NCBI RefSeq assembly: GCF_020164785.1
Contig: NZ_JAIUGX010000009.1
Span: forward strand, 205,133-269,132
Length of the DNA stretch: 64,000 nucleotides
From: Mesorhizobium sp. ES1-1
GTDB taxonomy: Bacteria > Pseudomonadota > Alphaproteobacteria > Rhizobiales > Rhizobiaceae
Direction: 5' to 3'
This document shows, piece after piece, positions 9,120-17,632 of the stretch. The translations under genes were made by a program, and so were the position numbers. Positions within the stretch are counted from its first letter, which is position 1, and every line of letters begins with the position of its first letter. The notes beneath the pieces were generated by a model. The model did not search any database, had not been told where the DNA came from, and saw only the letters and a program-made list of their open reading frames with translations.

Positions 9120-10631
9120 TCAGCCGACCCACCATCCGGTGCGTTGGCCGCGATGAAACTGGATTGTCTTTTCCTCGGTATAATCCTCGACGGCGCGCTT
9201 GCCGAGTTCGCGCCCAAGGCCGGACTGCTTGTAGCCTCCGAAAGGCAGTTCGGGATAACCTTCCATGAATGTGTTTACCCAGACTGTCCCCGAACGCACT
9301 CCCCGCGCCACCGACATGCAGGTGTCGATGCTCGCGCTCCAAACGCCGGCAGACAAACCATAAGGCGTGTCATTGGCGATGTGCAACGCCTTTTCAATCG
9401 ATTCAAAAGTCAGCACGGATAGCACCGGGCCGAACACTTCTTCGCGCGCGACGGCCATGTCGCCGGTGATGCCGCGAAGGATGGTGGGGTCGAGATACTG
9501 GCCGGCATTCGAGGCCAGCCGTCCGCCGCCGCTGTAGACTCTGCCGCCGGCACTGGCGGCCGCCGTGACATACCCGGTCACCTTGTCCAAATGGTCGGCC
9601 GAGATCATGGCCCCGACCTTGGTGTAGTCATCCAGCGGGTCGCCAACCGTGACCCTGGCGGTCAGTTCGCTGACCGCAGCAAGGAAATCATCGGCGATCG
9701 CCTCATGCACGATCAGCCGGCTGCCGGCGTTACAGCATTCGCCGGCATTGAAGAAGCCGCCGAACACCGCCGCGTCGGCGGCTGCTTCGAGGTCGGCGTC
9801 GGGAAAGACGATCTGGCCGTTCTTGCCGCCCAGTTCCATCGAGACCTTCTTCAGCGATTGCGCCGCCGCCGCCATGGTCAGCTTGCCGACGCGGGTGGAG
9901 CCGGTGAACGAGATCATCTCGACCAGCGGATGGCTGACCATCGGCGCCCCGACATCGGCGCCAAGACCAGCGAGGATGTTGACGACGCCCGCAGGCAGGC
10001 CGGCCTGCATGAGGATGTCGCCGAGCACGAAGGTCGAGGCGGAGGTCATCTCGCTCGGCTTGACCACGGCCGTGCAGCCGGCGGCGAGCGCGAAAGGCAG
10101 TTTCTGGCTGACGATCAGGAACGGGAAATTCCACGGCGTGATGATCGAGACGACGCCGATCGGCTCGCGCAGCACGACGCCCAGCATGGCGTCGCCAAGA
10201 TTGGCGTAGCTCTCGCCATGGAGGGTGCGGGCGAGCGAAGCGGCATAACGCCAGATGTCGACGGCGCCGCCGATCTCACCGCGCGCCTGGGCAATCGGCT
10301 TGCCGGATTCCAGGGCGTCCAGCCTTGCGATCTCTTCCAGCCGCGCCTCTATCAGGTCGGCCGCCTTGAGCAGGATCGCGGCCCGCTCAGACGCTTTCAT
10401 GCGCGACCATGGGCCGGTCTCGAACGCCTTGTGCGCCGCCTGCACCGCCGCTTCCACCTCGGCCTCGCCCGCCTGGGCATAGTGCGAGACGGTAAAGCCG
10501 TGGCCGGGGCTCTTGCGCTCCAGCGTGCGGCCGTCGCGGGCCTCGACATGCTGGCCGTCGATCAGCAGCCGATAGAGTCTCGGCGCTGCGGATGCCTCGG
10601 CGGGCATGGCGATATTCAGGGGCGCGTTCAT
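9120..10631 (-). CDS. NAD(P)-dependent aldehyde dehydrogenase
   Basis: An aldehyde dehydrogenase of 503 residues, full length for the family. TPWNFP with the oxyanion Asn lies near 169, ELGGKNG with general base Glu at 266, and GECCNAGSR with the probable catalytic Cys at 300. It resembles betaine-aldehyde and gamma-glutamyl-aldehyde type enzymes, but the family is promiscuous. In this operon it probably oxidises an aldehyde produced by one of the GMC flavoproteins to the acid that feeds the CoA-transferase. It starts 13 bases after the enoyl-CoA hydratase gene. Confidence 0.9.
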   Translation of the reverse strand: MNAPLNIAMPAEASAAPRLYRLLIDGQHVEARDGRTLERKSPGHGFTVSHYAQAGEAEVEAAVQAAHKAFETGPWSRMKASERAAILLKAADLIEARLEEIARLDALESGKPIAQARGEIGGAVDIWRYAASLARTLHGESYANLGDAMLGVVLREPIGVVSIITPWNFPFLIVSQKLPFALAAGCTAVVKPSEMTSASTFVLGDILMQAGLPAGVVNILAGLGADVGAPMVSHPLVEMISFTGSTRVGKLTMAAAAQSLKKVSMELGGKNGQIVFPDADLEAAADAAVFGGFFNAGECCNAGSRLIVHEAIADDFLAAVSELTARVTVGDPLDDYTKVGAMISADHLDKVTGYVTAAASAGGRVYSGGGRLASNAGQYLDPTILRGITGDMAVAREEVFGPVLSVLTFESIEKALHIANDTPYGLSAGVWSASIDTCMSVARGVRSGTVWVNTFMEGYPELPFGGYKQSGLGRELGKRAVEDYTEEKTIQFHRGQRTGWWVG

Positions 10632-10644
10632 CAGGACTGTTTCT

Positions 10645-11421
10645 CTAGCTTCTCGAAAATGCTGGTTTCTGCTTGGCCTTAAAGGCGCTCACGCCAGCCT
10701 TGAGGTCGCCGGTAAGCGCGATGAAGCTGCTGGCCAGCGCTTCCGTCGCGGCAGCACTCTCCTCGCCTTCGGCGACCGCGATCATCAGCTTGGCTGCCTC
10801 CGTCGCCAGCGGGCCGCGGGCGGCGATCCTTTCGGCCCAGGCCTTGGCTTCGGCCAGCCCATTGCCGGTCTCGGTCACCCTGTCGACTACACCCAGAGCA
10901 AGTGCTTCGGTCGCCAGAAATGCCTCGCCGCCGAGCGCCATGCGGCGCACGGTCTGCGCGCCGAAGCGGCGCACGGCGCGCTGGGTGCCGGACCAGCCGG
11001 GCACGACGCCGATCGAGGTTTCGGGGAAGCCGAGCTTGATTTGCGTTTCCGCGACGCGGAAATCGCAAGCGACCGCCAGTTCCAGACCGCCGCCCAGCGC
11101 ATGACCGGACAGGACCGCAATGGTCGGCTGCCGCAAACGCGCCAGCCGATCGAACACACGGTGGCCGTAGCGCACCCATTGCACCTGGAAGTCGGCGGCG
11201 TTCATCTGCGCCCAGGCCTCGACATCGCCGCCGGCGCAGAAGCCCTTGCCTTCGCCGCAAAGCAAGACGACGCGCACGCCCCCGGCCATCTCCGCTTCGT
11301 CGAGCGCCGTCTCCAGCGCGCGCAGCATCGGGATGTCCAGCGCGTTGAACTTGTCCGGGCGACGCAAGGTGATGATGCCGATGGCATCGTCCTGCTCAAA
11401 CGTAACGAGGCGTTCAGCCAT
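10645..11421 (-). CDS. Enoyl-CoA hydratase/isomerase family protein
   Basis: A crotonase-fold protein of 258 residues. The CoA oxyanion-hole segments GFCAGGDV and GHALGGGLELA are both present. The LGFPETSIGVVPGWSGT stretch carries one of the usual catalytic glutamates. The start at 11421 overlaps the CoA-transferase stop by eight bases; an in-frame ATG nine codons upstream lies wholly inside that gene and is less likely. Next to a CoA-transferase it probably hydrates, isomerises or cleaves the CoA thioester formed there. Confidence 0.88.
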   Translation of the reverse strand: MAERLVTFEQDDAIGIITLRRPDKFNALDIPMLRALETALDEAEMAGGVRVVLLCGEGKGFCAGGDVEAWAQMNAADFQVQWVRYGHRVFDRLARLRQPTIAVLSGHALGGGLELAVACDFRVAETQIKLGFPETSIGVVPGWSGTQRAVRRFGAQTVRRMALGGEAFLATEALALGVVDRVTETGNGLAEAKAWAERIAARGPLATEAAKLMIAVAEGEESAAATEALASSFIALTGDLKAGVSAFKAKQKPAFSRS

Positions 11422-13015
11422 GCGTGCCTCCAAGTGAGGCGCCACCATTCAACGACAGGCCGATCGGGGCGTCGTGGTAGAGGGCTTGCGGTGTGGTCTT
11501 CAAATCCCTGGCGACGGAGAGTGGCGTTCCAGCCTGCGCCAGCACATCGCGCTCCAGGTCGATGCCCGGCGCGAGTTCCGTCACCACCAACCCATCCGGC
11601 GTCAGCTTCATCACGCAACGTTCGGTGACATAGGTGATGTCCTGCCCCTGCGCGACGGCCCGCTTGCCGGAGAAGGAGATATGCTCGACCTCGTCGATCA
11701 CCTTCTTGACCTTACCTTCGGCGTCGATGCGAATGCCGCCATCAGCGAGAGAAAGTTTCGCGCCGGCATTGAAGAAGCCGGAGAAGACGATCTTCCTTGC
11801 CCGTGCAGTGATGTCGACGAAGCCGCCGGCGCCGGCGGTGACATGCGGTCTGGCAGAGAGCTTCGAGACGTTGACCGAGCCGTGACGGTCGATCTGCAGG
11901 AAGGACAGGAGCGACGCATCGAAGCCGCCGGCCTGGAAATAGATGAACTGGTGCGGCGAGGGCATGATCGCCTCGGCGTTGGACGCGCAACCGAATTTGA
12001 AGTCGAGCAATGGCACACCGCCGACAGCGCCCTGTTCGATCACCCAGGTGACCTTGCCATGCTGGCCTTCCTCGAGAAGGATGCGCGGGACATTGGCCGA
12101 AATGCCGAAGCCGATATTGACCGCCATGCCGTCGCGCAACTCCATGGCGACACGTCGCGCGATGACCTTCTGCACGTTCATCTCGGCATTGCGGAAGGTG
12201 GATAGCGGCCGGAAGATTTCACCTGATATGGCCGGGTCGTAAGGGGTCAAGGTCGTCTGCAACTGGTCCGGCGCGACGACGATGTGGTCGACCAGAACTC
12301 CCGGCACGCGCACGTCATGCGGCTTCAGCGTGCCGTTCTCGACGACGCGCTTGACCTGCGCAATGACGACGCCGCCATTGTTGCGGGCCGCCAGCGCCTG
12401 TTCGAGGCCGCCGAGATACGCGCCCTCATGCTCGTAGGTCAGGTTGCCACGTTCGTCCGCCGTGGTAGCGCGGATGATCGAGATTTGGGGCACGATGGAG
12501 CGGAAATAGAGCCATTCCTCGCCATCGAACTGCTGCACCGACACGATGGGCTCGCTGGCAGCCGCGTTCATGGCGCAGCCCTGGTGCCGCGGGTCAGCGA
12601 ATGTGTCGAGGCCGACCTTGGTCAGCACGCCCGGGCGTTTGGCGGCCGCCTCGCGGTGCATGTCGAACAGGATGCCGGATGGCACATTGTAGGCGGCGAC
12701 CGAATTATCGCCGATCATCTTCCAGATCTGCGGCGGCTCGGACGAAGAGGGGCCCGACGGATAGGATCCGCACAGCGTCCGCTTCAGAAGGCCGGGTTTG
12801 GCCAAGTGATCTATGCCCTTGATGCCATACATGTCGCCGGCGGCGATCGGGTGCAGCGTGGTGATGTTCTTGGGATGACCTTCCGCGTCGAAGCGCTCGC
12901 CGATGGCGGCCAATACCGCGTCCGGGCAGCCGAGGCCGCTGGACGACGACACGGACACGACCATGCCATCCTCGATGAGGCTCGCGGCATATGCTGCGGA
13001 GACGACCTTGCTCAA
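11414..13015 (-). CDS. Acyl-CoA:carboxylate CoA-transferase, fused alpha-beta type
   Basis: A family I CoA-transferase in which both halves are joined in one chain of 533 residues, like propionate CoA-transferase and YdiF. The N-terminal half has the SSSGLGCPD and SGPSSSEPP loops. The C-terminal half holds the EQGAVGG motif, whose Glu at 327 corresponds to the glutamate that forms the covalent CoA thioester. It moves CoA from a donor such as acetyl-CoA to a carboxylic acid. It overlaps the genes on both sides by 4-8 bases, so it is an integral part of the operon. Confidence 0.88.
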   Translation of the reverse strand: MSKVVSAAYAASLIEDGMVVSVSSSSGLGCPDAVLAAIGERFDAEGHPKNITTLHPIAAGDMYGIKGIDHLAKPGLLKRTLCGSYPSGPSSSEPPQIWKMIGDNSVAAYNVPSGILFDMHREAAAKRPGVLTKVGLDTFADPRHQGCAMNAAASEPIVSVQQFDGEEWLYFRSIVPQISIIRATTADERGNLTYEHEGAYLGGLEQALAARNNGGVVIAQVKRVVENGTLKPHDVRVPGVLVDHIVVAPDQLQTTLTPYDPAISGEIFRPLSTFRNAEMNVQKVIARRVAMELRDGMAVNIGFGISANVPRILLEEGQHGKVTWVIEQGAVGGVPLLDFKFGCASNAEAIMPSPHQFIYFQAGGFDASLLSFLQIDRHGSVNVSKLSARPHVTAGAGGFVDITARARKIVFSGFFNAGAKLSLADGGIRIDAEGKVKKVIDEVEHISFSGKRAVAQGQDITYVTERCVMKLTPDGLVVTELAPGIDLERDVLAQAGTPLSVARDLKTTPQALYHDAPIGLSLNGGASLGGTHG

Positions 13016-14028
13016 TTGGCACTCCCGAGTTTCGGGTCGATCGCGACAGCTTGGCCTGATTTCGACGATTGCAAAGCGGCTTCGGCCGCGCTCAGCGACC
13101 AGACGCCGTCCTCACCGGTGGCCGAGGGCTGCCCTTCGCCACGAATGGCGGCGTGAAACTGACGCAACGACCGGGTATAGAGGTCCTCGCGGTCGAACTG
13201 AATGTCCTCCTCGCCCGCCGCCGTGCGCAGGAGCACCGAGCCGACAGGCCTTTGCGTCATCACGTTCCTGGCGATCAGCGAGCCTTCGGAGCCATGCACC
13301 TCGAATCCGGTGTCGGCGAATTTTGTGGTGAAGCCTTCATGCGACTGGGCAATGACGCCGGTCTTGAAGCGCCAGACGCACATGGCGCCGTCCTCGAGCC
13401 CGGCTCCGGCCATCCCGGCCGATTGCGTGAAGCAGGAGATCTCCACAGGGTCGTCGCCCAACACAAAGCGCAGCGTGTCGGCATCGTGCACGGTGATGTC
13501 AAGCACCACGCCGCCGCCCGCCTCCGGCCTGGTGATGCGCCAACCCTGCAGGTTCTCCGGAAGGTAAACGGAGTGGAAGACGCGCGCCGCAATCGGCTTG
13601 CCGATGCGCCCGGCGACAATGGCGTCGCGCATGGCGCGGTGTGCGCCGGCGCTGCGCAGATGGTGATTGGTTCCGAGGACGACGCCGGCCGCGTTGGCGG
13701 CTGCGATCATCTGGCGGGCATCGGCGCTGGTCAGCGCCAGGGGCTTTTCGCACAGCACATGCTTCCCCGCCTTGATGGCGGCGAGTGCCTGCTCGAGATG
13801 CAACTCATTGGTGGTCGAGATGTAGACGGCGTCGATGCCGCCCTCAAGCAGGCCGTCGAGTGTCGAGACAGCCAGCGGGATGCTGTTTTCCCTGGCGTAG
13901 GCCGTTGCCCGTTCAGGGTTGGAACTCATCACCGCCGCGATCTCGCCATCGGACTGTGCGCGGATAGCGTCGATCATGAACTGTTTGGCGATCGTGCTCG
14001 CGCCGATCAATCCCCATCTGACGGTCAT
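13012..14028 (-). CDS. Gfo/Idh/MocA-family oxidoreductase
   Basis: NAD(P)-dependent sugar/polyol dehydrogenase of 338 residues. A Rossmann domain occupies roughly residues 1-125 with the glycine motif GLIGASTIA at 6-14, followed by the signature CEKPLAL (Lys 95). A C-terminal alpha/beta domain has the metal-less active-site His in TVHDADTL. Substrates of the family are cyclic polyols, sugars and keto-sugars. It overlaps the LacI gene and the CoA-transferase gene by four bases each. Confidence 0.9.
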   Translation of the reverse strand: MTVRWGLIGASTIAKQFMIDAIRAQSDGEIAAVMSSNPERATAYARENSIPLAVSTLDGLLEGGIDAVYISTTNELHLEQALAAIKAGKHVLCEKPLALTSADARQMIAAANAAGVVLGTNHHLRSAGAHRAMRDAIVAGRIGKPIAARVFHSVYLPENLQGWRITRPEAGGGVVLDITVHDADTLRFVLGDDPVEISCFTQSAGMAGAGLEDGAMCVWRFKTGVIAQSHEGFTTKFADTGFEVHGSEGSLIARNVMTQRPVGSVLLRTAAGEEDIQFDREDLYTRSLRQFHAAIRGEGQPSATGEDGVWSLSAAEAALQSSKSGQAVAIDPKLGSAN

Positions 14029-15068
14029 GCAGCATCTCCTGTTTCCGCGAGCCGATCCGGACCGCTGCTTTCCCTGATCACCAGATTGACCGCACCGATG
14101 TGGTCCTCGGCTCGCGTGGTGCGTGACTGGATCATCTTCAACATGGCATGGGCGGCGCGTTCACCGAGGCCGGCGGTGTCCACCGAGACGCTGGTCAGCG
14201 CCGGCATGTAATGCTGCGCCTCGACCACGTCGTCGAAGCCGACGACGGCGAAATCAGCGCCCGGCTCTAGCCCGCGCTTGCGCAGCGCAAGCATGACGCC
14301 GAAGGCGACGGCGTCGTTGAAGCACAGCGCCGCCGTCGGAGGCTCGTTCCCAGACATTGCCGTTTCCAGGCAGGCCATGCCGCCCCTGCGGCTGGTCTCG
14401 CCTTCGACCACTGTGATGTCGGCAGCGGCAATGCCAAGCGCTTCGCAGGCCTCGCGAAAACCGCCAAGCCGCTCATGGTAGACGACAAGGTCCGATGAGC
14501 CGCCGAAAAAGGCCAGCCGGCGATGCCCCTTGCCTATGAGATGGGCGGCCGCCAGCCAGGCGCCGCGATGGTTGTCGGGCGCGATCACCGGGATGCGGCT
14601 TTCCGGCAGGCGGCGCATGGCAAAGACGACCGGGACGCCCGCCGTTTCCAGGCGATGGAAGGCGCCCGGCGTCGTGCCGCGCGCCGGCGACACGATGAGG
14701 CCGGCGACGCCTTGCTCCATCAGCGACTTCAGCACTTCTTCCTGGCGCACCGGATTCTCCGCCGTGTTGGCGATGAAGGGCACGATGCCTGCCGATTGGA
14801 AGACCCGCTCCATACCGACCGCCAGTTCGGCGAAAAAAGGATTGGTGAGATCGTTGATGACCATGCCGATGACGTTGGAATGGGCCTTGCGCAGATTGGC
14901 GGCGCCGCGGTTGTAGACGTAGCCGACATCCTCGATCGCTTTGCGAACCTTGACCGCGGTTTCAGGCCGGATGAGCCCGCTGCCCTGAAGCACGAGCGAC
15001 ACCGTCGATTTGGACACGCCAGCTTCGCGGGCAATGTCGAAGATCGTGGCCTTGGCCCGGCTGGCCAT
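14025..15068 (-). CDS. LacI-family transcriptional regulator
   Basis: Repressor of 347 residues. The N-terminal helix-turn-helix and hinge (FDIAREAGVSKSTVSLVLQG) lie at about residues 10-29; the periplasmic-binding-like sensor domain starts around residue 60. It is the first gene of the minus-strand operon and lies next to two palindromes built on GGAACGTTCC, the central-CG form usual for LacI proteins. It therefore probably represses its own operon and the divergent DUF993 gene until a pathway sugar binds. Confidence 0.93.
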   Translation of the reverse strand: MASRAKATIFDIAREAGVSKSTVSLVLQGSGLIRPETAVKVRKAIEDVGYVYNRGAANLRKAHSNVIGMVINDLTNPFFAELAVGMERVFQSAGIVPFIANTAENPVRQEEVLKSLMEQGVAGLIVSPARGTTPGAFHRLETAGVPVVFAMRRLPESRIPVIAPDNHRGAWLAAAHLIGKGHRRLAFFGGSSDLVVYHERLGGFREACEALGIAAADITVVEGETSRRGGMACLETAMSGNEPPTAALCFNDAVAFGVMLALRKRGLEPGADFAVVGFDDVVEAQHYMPALTSVSVDTAGLGERAAHAMLKMIQSRTTRAEDHIGAVNLVIRESSGPDRLAETGDAA

Positions 15069-15102
15069 CCCTGAGCGTCCTCCCGACTTACGCAGCCAAA
15101 TT

Positions 15103-15118
15103 ATTGGAACGTTCTAAT
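15103..15118. promoter_or_regulatory. LacI-type operator O1
   Basis: Sixteen-base palindrome ATTGGAACGTTCTAAT with one mismatched pair and a central CG. It covers the -10 element of the promoter reading into the lacI-type gene, so a bound repressor would block RNA polymerase directly. It shares the GGAACGTTC core with the second operator, 164 bases away centre to centre. Confidence 0.8.
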
Positions 15119-15140
15119 CCTGTGTCGATCTGTGAGTCAA
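15112..15140 (-). promoter_or_regulatory. Predicted promoter of the LacI-controlled operon
   Basis: On the minus strand TTGACT (15140-15135) and TTAGAA (15117-15112) are separated by exactly 17 bases, a good vegetative promoter. It lies 44 bases before the regulator's start codon and overlaps operator O1. Prediction from sequence only. Confidence 0.65.
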
Positions 15141-15259
15141 TCGGATTCCTTTTGGACCTGGGCGACACTTCCAATGATGGCAGCATTACTTGGTATGCAA
15201 AGGCCTCGTTCTCCAGGAGCGTCATTCCCAAAAGAGTGGAGAGCTGATTCCTCGCCTTC

Positions 15260-15288
15260 TTGATTCATTGGAACGTTCCATTTATAGA
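15260..15288 (+). promoter_or_regulatory. Predicted promoter with embedded LacI-type operator O2
   Basis: TTGATT (15260-15265) and TATAGA (15283-15288) are 17 bases apart. The spacer holds the perfect 12-base palindrome TGGAACGTTCCA (15269-15280). A LacI-type repressor bound here would occlude both core elements. It lies 20 bases before the DUF993 gene. Confidence 0.75.
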
Positions 15289-15308
15289 GGGGACAAAGGG
15301 AGCGATCT

Positions 15309-16463
15309 ATGCACATTGTCTTGCCCAGCGAGGGGAGAGTAGGCACTCGCTACACGCTCATCGGCCGGCCTGTGCAGCCGGTGATCGGCGCGCGCTTTTC
15401 ACGCATCGCCTATGCCGCCGCGCATGTCGTCTCCGATCCGCTCGGCATGAACGATCCGTGGTCCAGGCCGGCGGTGGACTGGGAAAGCACGACGGCCTTC
15501 CGTCGTCATCTGTGGCGGCTCGGCTTCCGCATCGCCGAGGCGATGGACACGTCGCAACGCGGCATGGGTTTCGACTGGGCAAATGCGAAGGAATTGATCC
15601 GCCGCTCGATCGCCGAAGCGAAAACGGTGGATGGCGCCGATCTGGCTTCCGGCGCGGGAACCGACCATCTGGCGCCCGGCGCCGCCGACACGCTTGCCGA
15701 CGTGGTTGGCGCCTATGAGGAGCAGTTCGCCTTCATCGAGGGGCAGGGCGGCAAGGCGATCATGATGGCCAGCCGCGCGCTGGCCGCCGTCGCCAACGGA
15801 CCGGACGACTATGCACTTGTGTACGATCGCATTCTCCGCCAGGCGTCCGGCAAGGTCATCCTGCACTGGCTGGGAGACATGTTCGACCCGGCGCTTAAGG
15901 GCTATTGGGGCAGCGACGATTTCGAGACCAATTTGGATACGGTGGTCGCCATCATCGAGCGCCACGCGGCCAAGGTCGAAGGCATAAAGATATCGCTGCT
16001 CGATGCCGGCAAGGAAATCATGCTGCGAGACCGGCTGCCGGACGGCGTCATCATGTTCACCGGCGACGACTTCAATTATCCCGAACTGATTGCCGGCGAC
16101 GGCAACAGGCATTCGCACGCTTTGCTTGGCATTTTCGACGCCATCGCGCCGGTCGCCAATGCCGCTTTGGCGAAATTGGCGGAGGGCGACCGGGCCGGCT
16201 ACGACGCGCTGATGGCGCCGACCGTGCCGCTGTCGCGAAAGATCTTCGAGGCGCCGACCGGATATTATAAGGCCGGCATCGTCTTCATGGCCTGGCTGAA
16301 CGGCCATCAAGACCATTTCACGATGGTCGGCGGCATGCAGTCGGCTCGCGGCATCCGCCACTATGCCGATGTTTTCCGCCTTGCCGACCAGGCTGGATTG
16401 CTGGCCGATCCCGATCTGGCGACATCCAGGATGAAGAGCTTGCTCGCGGTCGCGGGCCTGTAG
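15309..16463 (+). CDS. DUF993 family protein (dihydrodipicolinate synthase/aldolase-like)
   Basis: A 384-residue protein that I recognise as DUF993, a distant member of the dihydrodipicolinate-synthase/N-acetylneuraminate-lyase TIM-barrel superfamily. Landmarks are RPVQPVIGARFSRIAYAAAH near the N-terminus, the HWLGDMFDPALKGYWG region and a lysine in KVEGIKISLLD at the place where these aldolases carry the Schiff-base Lys. A retro-aldol role on a keto-acid is plausible but unproven. It is divergent from the LacI operon and has its own operator, so it is very probably part of the same pathway. Confidence 0.8.
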   Translation: MHIVLPSEGRVGTRYTLIGRPVQPVIGARFSRIAYAAAHVVSDPLGMNDPWSRPAVDWESTTAFRRHLWRLGFRIAEAMDTSQRGMGFDWANAKELIRRSIAEAKTVDGADLASGAGTDHLAPGAADTLADVVGAYEEQFAFIEGQGGKAIMMASRALAAVANGPDDYALVYDRILRQASGKVILHWLGDMFDPALKGYWGSDDFETNLDTVVAIIERHAAKVEGIKISLLDAGKEIMLRDRLPDGVIMFTGDDFNYPELIAGDGNRHSHALLGIFDAIAPVANAALAKLAEGDRAGYDALMAPTVPLSRKIFEAPTGYYKAGIVFMAWLNGHQDHFTMVGGMQSARGIRHYADVFRLADQAGLLADPDLATSRMKSLLAVAGL

Positions 16464-16501
16464 AGCGGAAGAAGGCGCACCGGAAAAGGGTCCTGCTCCC
16501 T

Positions 16502-16524
16502 GATTTGCCTTCGACATGCAAATC
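16502..16524. repeat. Short inverted repeat upstream of gmd
   Basis: Perfect seven-base arms GATTTGC / GCAAATC with a nine-base spacer, in the 97-base gap between the DUF993 gene and gmd. It could be an operator for gmd or a weak terminator stem; there is no T-run. Confidence 0.4.
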
Positions 16525-16560
16525 TGTATCGGTATGCGCTGCTAAAGCGGACGATATGGC

Positions 16561-17631
16561 ATGACGGACAAAGTGGCTCTCATCACCGGGGTGACCGGGC
16601 AGGACGGGGCTTATCTGGCGCAGTTGCTGCTGGGCAAAGGCTATGTCGTCCACGGCGTGAAGCGCCGTTCCTCTTCGTTCAACACCGAGCGCGTCGACGA
16701 CATCTATGTCGATCCGCATGAGCAAGGCGCTCGCTTCTTCCTGCATTATGGCGACCTTACGGACTCGACCAATCTGATCCGCCTGGTGCAGGAAACCCAA
16801 CCGAGCGAGATCTACAATCTCGGCGCTCAAAGCCACGTGCAGGTGAGTTTCGAGACGCCTGAATATACCGGCAATGCCGATGCGCTCGGCACACTCAGGC
16901 TGCTGGAAGCCATCCGTATCCTGCGACTGGAGAAGTCGGTGCGCTTCTACCAGGCGTCGACTTCGGAACTCTACGGAAGGGCACGAGAGACGCCGCAACG
17001 CGAGACTACACCCTTCCATCCGCGTTCGCCCTATGCGGCCGCCAAGCTCTACGCCTACTGGATCACGGTCAACTATCGCGAAGCCTATGGCATGTTCGCG
17101 GCCAACGGCATTCTGTTCAACCATGAGAGCCCGACGCGTGGCGAAACCTTTGTCACCCGCAAGATCACGCGGGCCGTCGCCGCGATCCACCATGGGCTGC
17201 AGGAGACGCTCTATCTCGGCAATATCGACGCCAGGCGCGACTGGGGCCACGCTCGCGACTATGTCGACGGCATGTGGCGGATCCTGCAGCATGAGGTGCC
17301 TGACGATTTCGTGCTGGCAACCGGCGAGGCGCATTCGGTGCGCGAATTCGTCGAACTGGCCTTTGCCGAGACCGGACGGGCGATCCGCTGGCAGGGGCAG
17401 GGCGTGGACGAAATCGGCGTCGACGCCGCTTCGGGCGCTGTCCTGGTGCGCATCGATCCGCGCTATTTCCGCTCGACCGAGGTGGACAAATTGCTTGGCG
17501 ACGCCTCGAAGGCCAGGTCAGAGCTTGGCTGGTGGCATACGACTGGCTTCAAGGACCTCGTGACGGAAATGGTTCAGGCAGATCTTGCGCTTGCCGCCAG
17601 CGGCAGGTGGCGCAGCGGCAATACCGCCTAG
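16561..17631 (+). CDS. gmd: GDP-mannose 4,6-dehydratase
   Basis: Converts GDP-D-mannose to GDP-4-keto-6-deoxy-D-mannose, the first step to GDP-L-fucose and related deoxysugars. The protein has 356 residues, normal length. The NADP-binding motif GVTGQDG is at 10-16, the STSELYG segment carries catalytic Thr/Glu, and YAAAKLYAYW provides the Tyr-x3-Lys pair. The stop codon directly touches the start of fcl, so the two steps are co-expressed. Rhizobia use such genes for O-antigen, exopolysaccharide or, as noeL, for Nod factor; no nod genes are visible here. Confidence 0.95.
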   Translation: MTDKVALITGVTGQDGAYLAQLLLGKGYVVHGVKRRSSSFNTERVDDIYVDPHEQGARFFLHYGDLTDSTNLIRLVQETQPSEIYNLGAQSHVQVSFETPEYTGNADALGTLRLLEAIRILRLEKSVRFYQASTSELYGRARETPQRETTPFHPRSPYAAAKLYAYWITVNYREAYGMFAANGILFNHESPTRGETFVTRKITRAVAAIHHGLQETLYLGNIDARRDWGHARDYVDGMWRILQHEVPDDFVLATGEAHSVREFVELAFAETGRAIRWQGQGVDEIGVDAASGAVLVRIDPRYFRSTEVDKLLGDASKARSELGWWHTTGFKDLVTEMVQADLALAASGRWRSGNTA

Positions 17632-17632
17632 G

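Noticed and set aside
15137..15346. Minus-strand open frame of 69 codons in the divergent operator region
   Set aside because: It covers both operators and the DUF993 promoter and start, has no ribosome-binding site and no protein-like composition.
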